Assembly (NCBI GenBank): GCA_949357655.1
Contig: CASHTG010000001.1
Location: 3,720,001-3,784,000, forward strand
Direction of reading: 5' to 3'
Source: Parascedosporium putredinis
Taxonomy: Eukaryota; Ascomycota; Sordariomycetes; Microascales; Microascaceae
Length of the DNA stretch: 64,000 bases
Under the pieces are notes generated by a model that was given only the letters and a program-made list of their open reading frames with translations, was not told the DNA's origin and made no database searches. Shown here piece by piece: positions 12,663-25,210 of this stretch. How positions within the stretch are numbered: the first letter of the stretch is position 1; every line of letters starts with the position of its first letter. The translations under genes were made by a program, and so were the position numbers.

Positions 12663-13740
12663 CCCTCTTTGTTATTCCGTCACCTCAACGCATCCGGGAT
12701 GAAGGCGGAGTGTTGATTCCTTGTGCCTGCTCAAGTGGAAGCTTTGGAGGCGTGGGCGGAACACATGCGGCCTTCTTACACTCGATAGTCGGGTGTCTTT
12801 CCCCTGTCTTCTTATTCCAAGCTGAGAGTAGTGAAGTATATGAAAATACGATATAAAGGTCGATAGCTGTCGTTTTCGCCCAATCCTCTCCGGCCCTTAT
12901 ACTTGGCGAATGCTACCAAAAGCGCACGCACCAAACGGGACCCTGATGCCAAACTAGCTGCGTATCAAGAATGGTTGGAGTTGGAAACAAGGAGCGCCGG
13001 CGGGTCCATGACCACGGAGTCTCAGTGCTAGAGTAGGGTCGGCGCCATCTGTCGAAGCAATGCCGATAAACGAGAAGAAGAAGAGAAGGAGAGGTAGAAT
13101 TGAAGCTGGTGGTGGAAGAGGTGAAGAAGATAAGAACAAATAGAATAGGGACCGAAAGTATCTCGAGAGGTGTAGCTTACTTACTCTATACCCTTTCCAT
13201 CCATAGATGTCACCTACAAACCCATCTACTTGTGCACATCTATATATTACACTCTAACCTCAGTGTAGCTAGGTAGGTAAGGTGACAAAAAGAACAACTA
13301 CCAGCACCAACCAATCAATTACAGAAAGCAAGAGAGGGGTGTCCAGACGTCAAGCGCACCGGGCTTCTATTTGCTGTTCCGCGTTTAAATTCGCCTAAGG
13401 GGCATTGACACACACACACCTAGCGAAGCAGGAGGCGGAAGAACTGGAAGAGCGCGAACTGGCGGTGGAGGGGCACGAGGGTTGACAAGGCCAGTTTTAA
13501 CGAAGAGGCCCCAGCACATAGCGAGCAATATAGATAGACCTGGAACTTGGCGAAATGTCTGGTGGGGGCAAGGGCGGGGGTTTCTAACAACGCATCTCCC
13601 TCCCCCGTGGCGGAGCTAGAAGCCTTCGCGAAGAACGCTTGGCTAGGGTGTGCCTGGTAATATAAAAGCGCAGCCCCTCAGGAATGTACCACGACAACTC
13701 GCGAGCCGGCAGATCGGTGAGAGGGCGGGCGGCAGAGGGA

Positions 13741-13781
13741 GGGGATGGGGAAGGGTGGGAAAGGGTGGGAAAGGGTGGGAG
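13741..13781 (+). repeat. GGGTGGGAAA repeat, G-quadruplex candidate
   Basis: GGGG-AT-GGGG-AA followed by three copies of GGGTGGGAAA gives at least six G runs with 1-3-nt loops, a strong G-quadruplex-type pattern. It lies about 1.1 kb upstream of the rhodopsin-domain gene start, with no other gene near. Confidence 0.7.
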
Positions 13782-16570
13782 ACAACAGCAACCAAAGGGA
13801 AGTGCTTCCCTTCCTCCTCTACGTCAGATATTAATGAAGCTTTTCATATAATCACGAGATCTCTCGTCCTTTGCCCATGCAAACTACCTCGATAGACACC
13901 CTCTACTTCCGTCGAGCAATCTGAATGCGGGGAATATACACCAGCTACTTCGGTAAGGGAAGACGGGATATCTCGATATGGCCTGCAGGCATCTGTCGTC
14001 GATGTTCCGGGGAATGTCCGTTTGAGATGCCGGCTCGCTACGCTCACGGCCTCCTGCTAACAGGACCGTTGGTATTGATGGCAATGACGAGTGCATGGCA
14101 AGTTCCATAGATAGCCTTCTTTCTGCCCCCTTCTGCCCCTCCATCGCTCGTGGAAGTGCGGAATTGTTTGCCTGCGTGTTTGTTTGCTGAGTCTGGCAAA
14201 ATCGGGAGGGGCGATGCAGTGCCCCTGTTCTATTTAGCCGGGCGTGGGCGGATGGCCGCAGCGAAGCAGGGACAATGCCTCTGGTCAGATATTTCAAGCG
14301 GACTCGCTTCCAAGGGCTACGTGTAGTGGCTTTTTACCCTAGTGAAATCCGATCAATTCCATATCTAGCAGGAGGGAAGAGCTGCACATGTCTTTCAGCG
14401 TCAAGATGGTCAGGATCCACGCCGGGCCGGATGGATATCAAGAAAGACAGGTGCGGGGGATGTGACTAGTGTTGACACTGAGAGCAATAGCCATGATGGG
14501 ATCTAGTAGCATGTATAATTGTGATTGCTTCATTCATAGACGGCGTTGCAATGAATTCGATACATCTAGCGAACCATTTGAGTTGACCAGAGTATCGGTT
14601 ACTAGATTTCGGGCCTGACGGCGTGGGCGATGCGAACGATTCTATAAAAACTTAAGTAAAACAAGCCAAAGCTGAGGTGCGTGAGAAGAAAAAAACCCCC
14701 TTCCAAATATGCCGGTAAAATTTATATATAAAAACATAGGAACATGGTCGTTTAGTCCATTTGCTTGATGGATGAAGGCCGCCGCGCCGTGAAGCTGAGC
14801 GAAGGGGGCCCTTGGACGGCAGGCTCCGCAAACTAGATTGATAACGGACCTCAAGTGCTCCCTTTTCTCGCGAGATATACAGGTTCAACCATGGATGCAT
14901 CGCCCTGTTTCTGCATCTGTCTCCGGGGTTGAATGTCTCTCTCGCGACCGGATCGAGCTGTTCAAGTTTCTTGGGCTATACCCTGTCCAATCTACATGTA
15001 ACTCGAACATTCGACTAGGGAGATTTGACTCTAAACCACGGGAGTCCTTCACCCGCCTTACTCCCGATAAGGATTTTTCAACGCCTTTCGACGACAGCCA
15101 CAGGGGGAAGTGTCTCGGCAGGCGGGTATCGATTGCATCTGGATAGATGGACTTGTCTATGACCTGGACGAAAGCCTGAGTCGGCGGGATTAGCCTTCGC
15201 GGCCTGTCTTCGACTAGCCTGTAGATGAAAAAGGTCTCTTAGCTCGGAATAACAATAACTGGTCGATGTACATGGCATTGGGGAGAAAGAGGGGGATATG
15301 AAGAGGGAATACGGCATGTCGAGGTTGGTCGAGGTTCTTCCTCTTCTTCTTCACGACAAACATCTACTCGGCCCCTTCTTTCCGTTTGATGATTCGATTT
15401 TCAATTACATTTTTGTTACGTATACTTGTATACCACAAAAGGATTGAGATGGATGGTCCATTCAATGGGTGTGGCGCCCAAGTTTGAGTATCTAGTGGGG
15501 AAGGGGTAGCAATTCTCATTTGGCTTGGTTTGGAGGAACGAAGCTTATTTCGAGAGATGGCAGATAGTGACTCGTGATTGGACCGGAGGCCATTCGCACC
15601 AGGAACGAGCCGTCGCGACCCGCACTTTTCCCCGGTGGGTTGTCTCGTCTCTCTCAAGTCTCAAGTCTCTCTCTCTCTTGAGTCGAAACCGAAGGCCAAT
15701 CAGTGGCCTGGGACAAGCTTCTTGCTTGACATGGTGACGTCGAGTATCAGCTCCCATTTTTACCCACTTTAGACCTGTAGGTTCACTACTCTCGACGGCG
15801 AATCGTTTTGGGCAGCGCATCAGCGGCTCACTCGAATTACAGCGGGTGGGAGAGGGAGCACCGACCGGGCCGGACTTCACGGCGGGCTCTGCCAGGTTAG
15901 ACATTGATCCATTCATCAATGTCCTTGCGGACTCCCGAATCCCCCTTCCTTCGCCGAGGCACATGCTGACGTAAACACGCTGGATCCAGGATTTTCTGGC
16001 AAGAGGTGCCCTCGTGGCACTCGTCCAAACCCTTGGGAAACTCGGCTGTACTCTTATGCCACGCTGTTATTGGCCAACCCAGAGTAAAAAAATGCTGACT
16101 GTTCATTGGATCCCTCGCCGAATTATCGTGTCCTTGGAGCTTTGCCACGCGAACCACACTTCCCACCACAGCTTCCCAGCCCCCATTTTCCAAGTTTTCA
16201 AGTCAAGGACCGACCCGGCTTCTTCCCTGGCCCCCTCCCCTCCCACATCCTGAGCGTTGATCGGGGATACTTACAACTGTGAGGTCGCGTCGCCCCCTTT
16301 CAAGTACCCGGCTTATTCTGTATCGAGCCCTAGCGCGCTCAGGAACCCACGCTGATGGGTTGGCAAGGGGGCTCATTGACGTCTGATACTCATGCCATGA
16401 GGGTAATCACGACGCAAGCACAATTGCCAACAACCTTTGGAGGCCTTCCCACGCTTGTCACGGCCAACCGAAGGGGAGCAGGCTCATATTTGTATTCATG
16501 TCTGTCTGCGAGCTGGGTCGGAATCAAAATCTAACGTCGCCTCTTGAATCCTTGAATCTCCCTCTCTCTT

Positions 16571-16600
16571 TTTCATTTCATTTCATTTCATTTCATTTCA
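16571..16600 (+). repeat. (TTTCA)6 microsatellite
   Basis: Six perfect copies of TTTCA lie within pyrimidine-rich intergenic DNA. Confidence 0.9.
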
Positions 16601-19600
16601 TCTTGTCTTTTTTTCTTTCTCTTTTCCTCGGCCCCTGTTCCTGTCGAGGTCAACTTGCTGCCCTTCAGGGATACATGATGGGCTGCAAGAAGGCACTGGA
16701 ACCGATTGGATACCGAAGAATCATCGAGGGCCTCTTCCCTTTCATCCCCCATGAGCCAAGGGCAAGTCCGCCCTCTATCCTTGTGATTTTGTGCAAGTCC
16801 GTTTGTGACGTTGATCTGTCTTTGTAATTTCGCGACTTTCTGTGCTTTTTGTGCTTGTCAAAGTAGAGAGAGGTTTGGACTTGCGAACAAAACAAGGTCC
16901 ATGTTTCAAACCATCTTCATCTCCGTGACACAGCCCGCGTCCTTGCTTTCGTCAGGCTCCTCTCGTATCATTGACCTTTCTTTTTCTCATCATTGATCTT
17001 CTGTTTGATCATATATTTGCGCCATTGTCATGGCGGCGCATCTGCAGACTGGACTAGGCTTCATGTTCTTGCCTGCCACGTAGCTAGGCGTAATCTCGAG
17101 GCTCGGAAGGGCAAAATTGGCGAACGCGCCTGGCTGACATGGATGGAGGTCCCTTGAAGCATCTTACATGCCTCGTACATCGTGCAAGGGCAGAGCTGTG
17201 CAGCGTCCGGGCGGATAGGCACGCCTGTAACAGGTTACAATCTGGCGGAGCATTGTTGAGGTTTTCGGGACACTTCAGGGTTACCCACACATCGTTTGTG
17301 GCCGAGACTTGTGGTCCTGGGGTGATTTCTAGGCCTAGGCTGATAGCCAAGAACATTGAAGTCAGAGGGAAATCCGCTTCCTCGGGGCTGTGTCCAGGGT
17401 CAATCCATGCAAGGTACCCCCTCCTTCCGGCTACCACTCCGCCCAGGTGACCCCTCGGGGAAGTTGATGAATTCATATTCATACCCATCCACGACCCCGG
17501 TAATGAAACGCAAAACGCGCTGTAATAATCGGACCTTGTCCATCTGCTTGGGAGAGGACGCGGGCAGGCGGGCTTCGCTCTGAGCAGTCGCGCGACGGCC
17601 GTGAAAGCCAACGCACTAGACTCAAAGCGCTCTCTTGATGAGGAGTGGGGGCAGACAAGAGCTGGAAATGGGGTCGCGCGGCACAACTCCATTTAATTCA
17701 AGTACACGTCAACTCTCTCACATACTTCGTACATTGCAGCCGCGGCCGGCCTTATTAGGACGGATGGTGGAGTAAACTGATCCATCCACTGATTGATCTT
17801 CCCGGACACCGCGTACCCCGGTCCAACTACTTCAATCTCGTGGTACCACCGCCCTGTTCCCGCTCCTCCTCCCTCTCCCCTTCCAAAGAGAAAGCAATAT
17901 TTTACTACGAGCAAAGGTGGAAAGAAAAAGAAAGGAAAGAGAGAACAAGGCCGATGGGCACACGACAAACGCGTCTCCGCGCCGCCAAGCTCCTTTGCTG
18001 GGACTTGGGACGGTAATACGCCCTTCATCAGGCTCAGTCCCCTCTTGAATCTCGGAAGCACAAACTATAATACCCGGCTTGCGCGTGCAACCATCCCCCC
18101 TACCCGTCCGTACGCGCAAATGGCCCTGCTCACGACTCTTTGCGATTTCAAACTCAAAACCGCTTCTGCGCGTGCTTTCGCGCCTGGGATTGAGTCGGCG
18201 GGACCTTTCCTTCACAACTTCTCACCACTTTGACACGCGAAACTCACTGGCTTTCTTCCTCCTCAAGTCCCCGGTCCCGAGCGCGCATCTCGGGAGCGAA
18301 AGAGGAGCGAGGGAACACGCAGCGCAGTCTTGATTTCGGCCTCTCGACCGCGCCTCCCCGTTGGTTATCTGCCCCGTTGATTTCGTGTGTGAAGCGGACC
18401 TCGCGGTTTCGCCGCTCGTCGAAAAAGCAGAGCAGCAAGGTGGACGAAGTGTCAAGCCGTTGACCTTTGCTGAACTGGCCGTTTTGTTGCTGAGGAGCTT
18501 CCCTTCCTTTCCATCTTGCGCTAGACGATTCGTCTTCTTCTCCCTCTTGATTTTTCCCACCTGCCCCCCTCTTCTTTCTCTTCTTTACCTCTTGAGTTTC
18601 TCATCTCGCCCCTGTGGTGTGCGTTGGCATGATACCCGACCTCGCTACCTTTGCCTCACCGACCTTGTCCTTCATCCTGGACTTGGGGCCTCGAACCACT
18701 TGAAGCGATGGTCGCCGCTGCCCAGTTGAGATCTCATGCGATCAATTGAGCAGGAGCGACCACTTTTCATGACCCTGGGCTTCTCTCGACCTTTGTTCGC
18801 CCCTGAGCCTTGCCTGTCCTGAGATCCACAGGAAGAAAGAAAAAGAAGAAAAAAAGAAGAGGTTGATCCATCCATCTATTGAGAATCGATTGATGTGGCT
18901 TGAGCCAACCAAGCGAAGCTGGGCGGCGCCGTGCCCTTTTCTAAAGAAAACCGACCTGCGACGCACGCCAGCGGACACCACACAATATTGGATTGGATGG
19001 ACAGACCTGACCACACAACACATACGAATTTGAGCCCAACCTCCCCCAGCCACACACTTTTTCTCGCACCCGCCCGCACCCATTGATCCTTTCCAGGAAC
19101 AGCACCACCAGGTTCACCCACCTTTGTTAGCACACCAACTCCCGCCAAATCTCAATTCAGCTCCCAAGTCCCTTTTTCTCCAAAGGTGCCTCCATCTCGC
19201 CTGCACTCCCTCCCCCTCCTTCCTTCGCTCTCCCAAACTTTTTACTCTCTCCGAAACCTGTCTTTGGTGACAAGTACTTGGTACTACTATTTCTCTACTT
19301 GGGACTCTTGCAATTCTTTTTCTCTTCCTATTGCAAGCCAAACCACAGCTACAATCGACTGCGTCACCGCCAAAGAAAGCCTGTCCGCCGTCTTTGGAAG
19401 CTTCTCGACAGTAAGTTTTCAATTATACATGGCCCCCAAATCCCGTCCCAAATTCCTCTCCTAGTTTATTATTCCCTTGGCCCTCGTTTTTTTATTGTTT
19501 GCGCCGAAAGCGCCATGCCTGGAACCTTTTCAGGATTTCATCAAGCTCACACAAGTTCTCAAAGGTGACGGCAACATCCGACCCGATTCAGAGCTCTATC

Positions 19601-19676
19601 AAGCTGCATCACTCACCTCACCGCCCTTTCTCAACCTCTGATTCAGCCACGGCGAATCGACCAACCTTTGGCGTAG

Positions 19677-21936
19677 TTCCCAACCGCCACAATTAACCCA
19701 TACATCACTTCTCCTGAGAATCGCCAGCAGCGAAAGCATCTGCATCAATCTCACGACCTTCTTGAACGACCCGCTACCGCCTCCTCCGTCCACACAATCC
19801 GCCGAACGCCACGCTTCGAAGCTTCCCCGTCTCCCCGTCCAGAGCTCGATCGTGCGCCAAAGCTTGATAACGAGTTCGACCCGGTTAAGTCCGACGTTCG
19901 GCTCGCTCCTTCCCCAGAGATCTTCCCAAAGCCTCCCAAAGGCCCGCTCCCTCGTGCTCCCGGTCAGGCCAAGGCTAAAAAGCAACGCCGACTAGCTCGA
20001 AAGCTCTCCCAGGAACTTAGTGAGGAGGACGACGACGAGTCCTCGGTAAGGTCGTCGTCTCGACTAAGGCAACCCCAAACTTCCAAATCATCGGACAGCT
20101 ACGTTCCCCATCCGCTACTCCAGATATCGAAGCGCACCCATAGAGCCATCTTATTCACCCTCGAAGAGGCGCTTCGAGGCCCGTACTCCTTCACCCCAGA
20201 CATCACCGAAGAGCTGGCGGAAATGGCCGACCTACGTGGAGGCCACGAGCCTCCCACCTCGAATGGCAATGTCTCCGCCCAGGCCCGTCCTGCTCATCCC
20301 TCCGCTACCGGTTCCCCTTCGGGCATTCGCAGCCCGCGTATGATCCTCCGGGATCGTAATGCTAGGGAGGCCGCTCGCCGCGCCGAGCAGGAGCAGATCC
20401 AGATGGAGCGAACGCGTATGGAACAGGAGCAGCTGCGCCTGCAGCAGGCCCGAGCCGAGGATGAGGCTCGAGCATTGGAAGAAGCCCAGAGACGCAATGT
20501 AGAACGCCGTGTCACCAGCACGGCTGCTACCGCTGCTGGCGGTTCTAGACACCAAACCGGGGGCCCCGGACAGCGGCCCCTGAGGCGACATGATCGCCCG
20601 ACCACCCCCGATCGGGGTGCGTTGCGTGTGCCTCAAGGTGTCTCCCAACCGTCACAGGGCCGCCCGAGCCGGACTACCGGCGCATCCGGCCATGCCCAAC
20701 AATCCTCTTATCCCACCCCCGGCGCCGGCACGAGCGGCGGCCCCTTAACCCGTCTTCGCAACAACGACCGCAGCAACTCTTGGGCGCACAAACCCCAGGC
20801 GGCGCCGCTTCCGCGACCAACATCAAGACCCAACCATCCCAGCAACAGTCCCAATCCCAACAGCAGCCCCGCACTTCGTTCCCCCATGCCTTTGAGCGGT
20901 GGGAGACGCTCTCCGCTCAGTGGGAGGGTCTCACGAGCCACTGGATCCGACGCCTGGAGCTAAATTCGAGTGCCATCGAGTCTGACCCCGTCTCCCAGCA
21001 GCTCTCCCGCCAAGTCACGGACCTCTCTGCCGCCGGCGCTAACCTATTCCACGCCGTCGTCGAGCTGCAGCGCTTGCGTGCCAGCTCCGAGCGCAAGTTC
21101 CAGAGATGGTTCTTCGAGACTCGCACCGACCTCGAAAGGTCTCACGAGGAGAACGCTATGCTGACTAGCCAGATCGAGGAGCTTCGGAATCAGCTCAACG
21201 ACGCAAGGAGCCGCACCCACGAGCGAGACAGCGCCAACTCCATTGTCCAGAAGCAGTTGAGTGAGATGAAGAAGGAACTCTCTATTTCCAAGGAAGAAGC
21301 CCGTCGCGCCTGGGAGGAACTAGGACGTCGAGAACAAGCCGAACGCGAGCACACCCTTTCCCTCCAAGCAGGCCAGCCCACGATTGTGGGCGGTGTCCAA
21401 GTCGTTCCCATGATCCAGGGCGGCGGCATCAGCCGTCGTGAGACGACACGAGAGCAGCCTGGCTCAGCTGGCCCGGGCATTACCGGCTACGGCGACTACT
21501 CCCAGGGCCCCCTGCCCAGCCTATAACCACGAGCGCGCCCGAATCGTACTACAGAACCGCCGCAGCTGACGCACCTCGGCCCACCGCGGGTTATGGCCAG
21601 CACGGCTCGGAGGGTGGCTATAGTGAAGGTGAGTTGTTTTGGTTAGAGACATCCCGCGCACCCTACCCCCACTCCCGCAACTCGCTGTCCAAAGATTGCT
21701 GATTCGTGATGCTAGAGGACTATGATCCCGCCACCGCGCAAGCCGGTTCCTACGCTGTTGCCACGTCGGGCGATAGCCAGTGGGCTGCCGCCTACGCGCC
21801 CCAGACAGATTACACAGGTGCTGGCTACGGCTCTGGTTGGGAAGCCATGCCTCGGCACCACCATCCGACGAGACTGAGCGACGTCCTCGAAGAGGAAGAG
21901 AGCCGGACAAGCGCAAGCCAAGTTAGCCGTCCCTAG
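19677..21936 (+). CDS. Conserved-looking coiled-coil protein, N-terminal exon not located
   Basis: The frame is open from just after a possible acceptor (GCGTAG ending at 19676) and gives about 724 residues. There are two breaks, at C runs 20741-20744 and 21508-21512, each one base short, and one intron at 21629-21715 (GTGAGT..TAG). Visible order: a basic/acidic segment (KAKKQRRLARKLSQELSEEDDDE), then ILFTLEEALRGPYSFTP, which reads like a folded motif. A coiled coil (RRAEQEQIQMERTRMEQEQ) lies at about 231-276, followed by a long Ser/Pro/Gln/Arg disordered region. A second, longer coiled coil (about 456-563, ERKFQRWFFETRTDLERS onwards) is followed by a Gly/Tyr-rich tail that ends TSASQVSRP. 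The first in-frame ATG is 20223, but sequence upstream of it looks coding, so the true start is in an upstream exon. I do not recognise a named family. Architecture suggests a cytoskeletal or scaffold role, but that is inference only. Confidence 0.75.
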
Positions 21937-23120
21937 TAATCTCATCGAATGGATGGGCGGATGCTGGAGTGGTGGGAGGGGAATCAGACGTGGCAATGCC
22001 GCCGCCATCTCGACCTCGAGGGTTCCTTCACCACCAGTCTCAATCCTTGTATATGCATTCATCACAGCAGCGGGGGCGTTTTTTTTTCCAACTCATTTTG
22101 TCTCTTTGACTTTCATCCCTCGAACCGTTTGTGTCTTTGATTCGAGGCAAGCTGTATGTACTTTCTGCCTCGCTGAGAGATACCCGTCCCCTTGTGGGGG
22201 TTACCTTCCATGATCATCTTAGCCGTTGCGTGTTGCGTGTTTCTTGTTGCCTTTTTCATCTCTATCTCCTGAAGCGCTTGCAGGAACGGTCTTTTGGTTC
22301 GGGGATAAGGGATAGCTGTATGTTTTCAAGTGGGTGCGCTTTTCTTTTTACTCTACAAAATGGCTCAAGGAGGGATCTTAACTTGGGATTTTAACGTTAC
22401 TTTTGATGGCATTTCGGATACTGGGGAGGATTTCCAGTTTTTCTTCTTCCTTTTCCCCCTCCTCCCTCTCATATGGCATGTTTGTCTCCCCGTTCGGAGT
22501 GCCATTCTAGCAACTTTGCGAGATTGGCAAGCCTTGGGAGAGAGACACTAGTGTGCAGCCTTCATCACCTGCGGGCGTAAGAGCTATGTTGGACTAGAAC
22601 GGCGTTGAGGGGATCAGTGCGAGAGATTTCCTAATTTTCTTTTCTTTCTTCCTCGCTATTCCTTGTCTTTACTTATTTCAGATGGTTGTCTTGTTCCATC
22701 TTTCGCGAACTGCATTGTTAGACCCATGCTTGGCTAGGTGATAATATACTTTCAAGATTGCGAATTCAGCCTGGCATTTCCAATGGCGATGTTTTTTGTG
22801 TCTTGGTGAGCCCAGCGCGGGATATGGACGCGCGGCGAGCCGGGGATCACTGGCAATGCGCCTGGTGGCGATATGCCAGCACCGGCAAATTAGAGAAGTG
22901 AATAAGAGTTCGCGGCAAGCTCTGTAGAAAGGCGTGGATCATGACCCCAGGTTCGGCTTCGGGGCCGGGGGACCGGGGGCGGGGACAGCCCTAAGAAGAA
23001 CCGGAAAGCAACGCAAAGAACGCAAGGCAAAAACTCCAATGTCCCAAACCCTTTTTCGACTCTCCACACTAGTCGACTAGTTTTCCGCAACGGCCTGGTC
23101 AAAGGTCTTTCCCGTCAGCC
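21937..23120. other. Convergent intergenic region
   Basis: This holds the 3' ends of the coiled-coil gene (plus) and ADE1 (minus). It is T-rich on the plus strand from 22.2 to 22.7 kb, as expected for 3' UTR sequence. No further gene is seen. Confidence 0.6.
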
Positions 23121-23996
23121 TCAAAAGACGTCCTTGTATCGGGCCTCGGTGGCATTGCACACGTCTTCGGGCAGCACAACACCCTCCTTGCCCTTGACGC
23201 CGTTGGCGACGAGCCAATTCCTGACAATCTGTTTGTCGAAGCTATCCTGGTCCCGGCCGGCCTCGTAGGTGGCGGCGTCCCAGAAGCGGGAGCTGTCGGG
23301 GGTCAGGACCTCGTCGGCAAGGACGACCTCGTCGGTGGCGTCGTCCACGGCAAACTCGAACTTGGTATCGGCGATGATGATGCCGCGCTCGAGGGCGTAG
23401 TCGGCGGCAGCCTGGTAGATGGAGAGGGCGAGCTCGCGAACCCTGGCGGCGTACTTTTCGCCAATGAGAGCGGCGACCTCGTCGGGGTGGATGTTCTCGT
23501 CGTGCTCGCCCTGGGGCGCCTTGGTGGACGGGGTGAAGAGGGGCCCCGTGGGGAGGCGCTCGCACTCGCGGAGGCCCTCGGGGAGGGCGATGCCGTGGAC
23601 GGTGCCGGCGCGCTGGTACTCCTTCCAGCCGCTGCCGGCGAGGTAGCCGCGGACGATGGCCTCGACGGGGAGGATGCGCAGCTTGCGGACCTGCATGCTC
23701 CGGTGGCGGAGAGACGGGGCGGCGGCGGCGGGGACGGTGGCGGGGACGTCGAGGGAGAGGAAGTGGGTGCGCAGGCCGGGGAGGAGGGACGGGAGGAGGC
23801 GGAACCAGTGGGCGGAGGCGAGGGTGAGGATGGCGCCGCGGTTGGGGATGCCGTTGGCGAGGATGACGTCGTAGGCGGAGATGCGGTCGGAGGCGACGAA
23901 GAGGAGGGTGGAGGGGTCGGGGAGGGCGAAGATGTCGCGGACTTTGCCGGTGGAGAGCTTTTCGAGCGAGGGGACGTCGATGGTGGTGAGAGCCAT
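23121..23996 (-). CDS. ADE1: Phosphoribosylaminoimidazole-succinocarboxamide synthase (SAICAR synthetase)
   Basis: Catalyses ATP-dependent joining of CAIR and L-aspartate to SAICAR, step 7 of de novo IMP synthesis (EC 6.3.2.6), in the cytosol. It is a single exon of 291 aa with ATG at 23996 and is the only gene in the window with an unbroken frame. Family motifs in order: LSTGKVRDIF near the N terminus (nucleotide-binding loop), VASDRISAYDVI, RKLRILPVEAIVRGYLAGSG, FTPSTKAPQGEHDENI (substrate binding), GIIIADTKFEFAVD and LADEVLTPDSSRFWDA. The length is close to the roughly 300 aa usual for fungal Ade1, and there is no fused domain. It is divergent from VMS1 with 1.2 kb between the starts. The third position is very GC-rich, which produces long antisense shadow frames. 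A Gcn4/CPC1-type TGAGTCA at 24734 could serve this promoter or the neighbour's. Confidence 0.97.
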   Translation of the reverse strand: MALTTIDVPSLEKLSTGKVRDIFALPDPSTLLFVASDRISAYDVILANGIPNRGAILTLASAHWFRLLPSLLPGLRTHFLSLDVPATVPAAAAPSLRHRSMQVRKLRILPVEAIVRGYLAGSGWKEYQRAGTVHGIALPEGLRECERLPTGPLFTPSTKAPQGEHDENIHPDEVAALIGEKYAARVRELALSIYQAAADYALERGIIIADTKFEFAVDDATDEVVLADEVLTPDSSRFWDAATYEAGRDQDSFDKQIVRNWLVANGVKGKEGVVLPEDVCNATEARYKDVF

Positions 23997-25210
23997 GGTG
24001 GGTGGTGGGTGGTGGGGGAAGGGGGAAGGGTTTTTTGTTTTGGTTGAGTTGTTGTCCCTTTTTTCTTCTTTTTTTTTTTCTTTTCTGAAGTTGATATGTT
24101 CTAGTTATCGCAGACACGGACAAGGAAAAAGGAAAAGATTGAGAGGAAAGGAAGGTGAGGTAGGTTGAGGAGCTGGGTCGAGGTATTTTTTTCTTTCCCG
24201 CACGCTTTCTTCTCTTCGTGTAGCCGAGTTGAGCTTGGGTGGAGAATTTGTCAGTCACTTTTGGTGAGGGTGAAGGTGAATTGCGTGTACATGAGCTATT
24301 AGCTGTGACGCAAGTATCGCCAGGTGACTTTGAATTTAAATGAGGGAAGAGGACTGATCAGGCGCATTGAAGATTTCAGTTGTCTCTTGAGCACTGAGTT
24401 CGAACCTGTCCTAGCTACATGTACTTCTTCACCCATTGCAATGCTCATTGCACATTATGGACTATATCTATCTTGTGTCCGTCTTGGTCCTTCTTCTTGT
24501 CTCCTTCTCTGCCCGTGCCTAGCCATGGATTTGACTAATACGGCGCTGTGTCGCAAGGTATAGAGAGAGAGAGAGAAAAAGATTGCCCCTCACTCCCCAA
24601 AAGAGAAGGGGAGAAAAAGATACCTTCATGGCGGGGTATCATTACAACATGAGCACAATCTTCCACTTTCTCCTTCGGCTGTGGCGCGTGGGGCGAAGTA
24701 AGCGCCACTCATTGGATTCCTGGTTTCGCCGACTGAGTCAAACCCGCGTGCGCCCCACAGACATCAATGGATCAATGGTCCAACAGACATGGGCAAGTAG
24801 GTAACGACCTGGTATGCGACTGGGATCAATTGATGCTTCGCTTCGTACCTGCTGCCAGAGCACCGCGACAAACAATCGGTACACTTGCGGGTTCAAGTTG
24901 AGGCAAGCGTCTTTGTACGAGAGCACACTGAAATCTTTTAAAACCCAGCAGCATTTCCGCCTTGTCGATACCGACGGCTTCTTCGCCTTCTCTCCATCTC
25001 CATCGTCTGTCCTCCCTCCGATATATGTGGCCTAGTGTGGGGATCGAGTCGCTCGCTCACGCACCGTAGCTTCGATCCTGTGCGCAAACTTGTCTTGCAA
25101 GCTCTTGCGTACCCCCAAGCACCTTTTTTTTTTTTTTCCCTTCTTTCCTTTTCCCTTTTGAGGCGTATTTCTATCTTTCTTTTCTCGAGATACCAAGCCT
25201 AGTGAACGCC
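23997..25210. other. Divergent promoter region of ADE1 and VMS1
   Basis: A 1.2-kb shared upstream region. It contains T-rich tracts (24060-24085 and 25122-25150), a TGAGTCA at 24734-24740 and an ATCAATTGAT palindrome at 24825-24834, followed directly by GCTTCGTACC. No coding sequence is recognised. Confidence 0.6.
24734..24740 (+). promoter_or_regulatory. TGAGTCA, candidate Gcn4/CPC1 (bZIP) site
   Basis: A perfect palindrome-like AP-1/Gcn4 consensus. It is 738 bp upstream of the ADE1 ATG and 471 bp upstream of the VMS1 ATG. Fungal purine and amino-acid genes are often under cross-pathway control, so ADE1 is the more likely target. It is a single site with no further support. Confidence 0.35.

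Larger units (their letters stand above)
12663..19676. other. 7-kb gene-poor stretch
   Basis: No gene is recognised. It holds the promoter side of the rhodopsin-domain gene, a G-rich repeat (13741-13781), a TTTCA repeat (16571-16600), a TACTTCGTAC word at 17723-17732, and from about 18.5 kb strongly pyrimidine-rich DNA. That DNA is typical of a fungal promoter or long 5' leader and leads into the coiled-coil gene at 19677. The first coding exon of that gene probably lies at about 19.2-19.65 kb but could not be fixed. Confidence 0.5.

Noticed and set aside
19514..19565. ATG at 19514 as the start of the coiled-coil gene
   Set aside because: Its only donor (AAAG/GTGACG) leaves a splice phase that no nearby acceptor can join to the downstream frame.
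23242..24258. 338-codon minus-strand frame, Arg/Pro/His-rich
   Set aside because: Out-of-frame shadow of ADE1 on the same strand.
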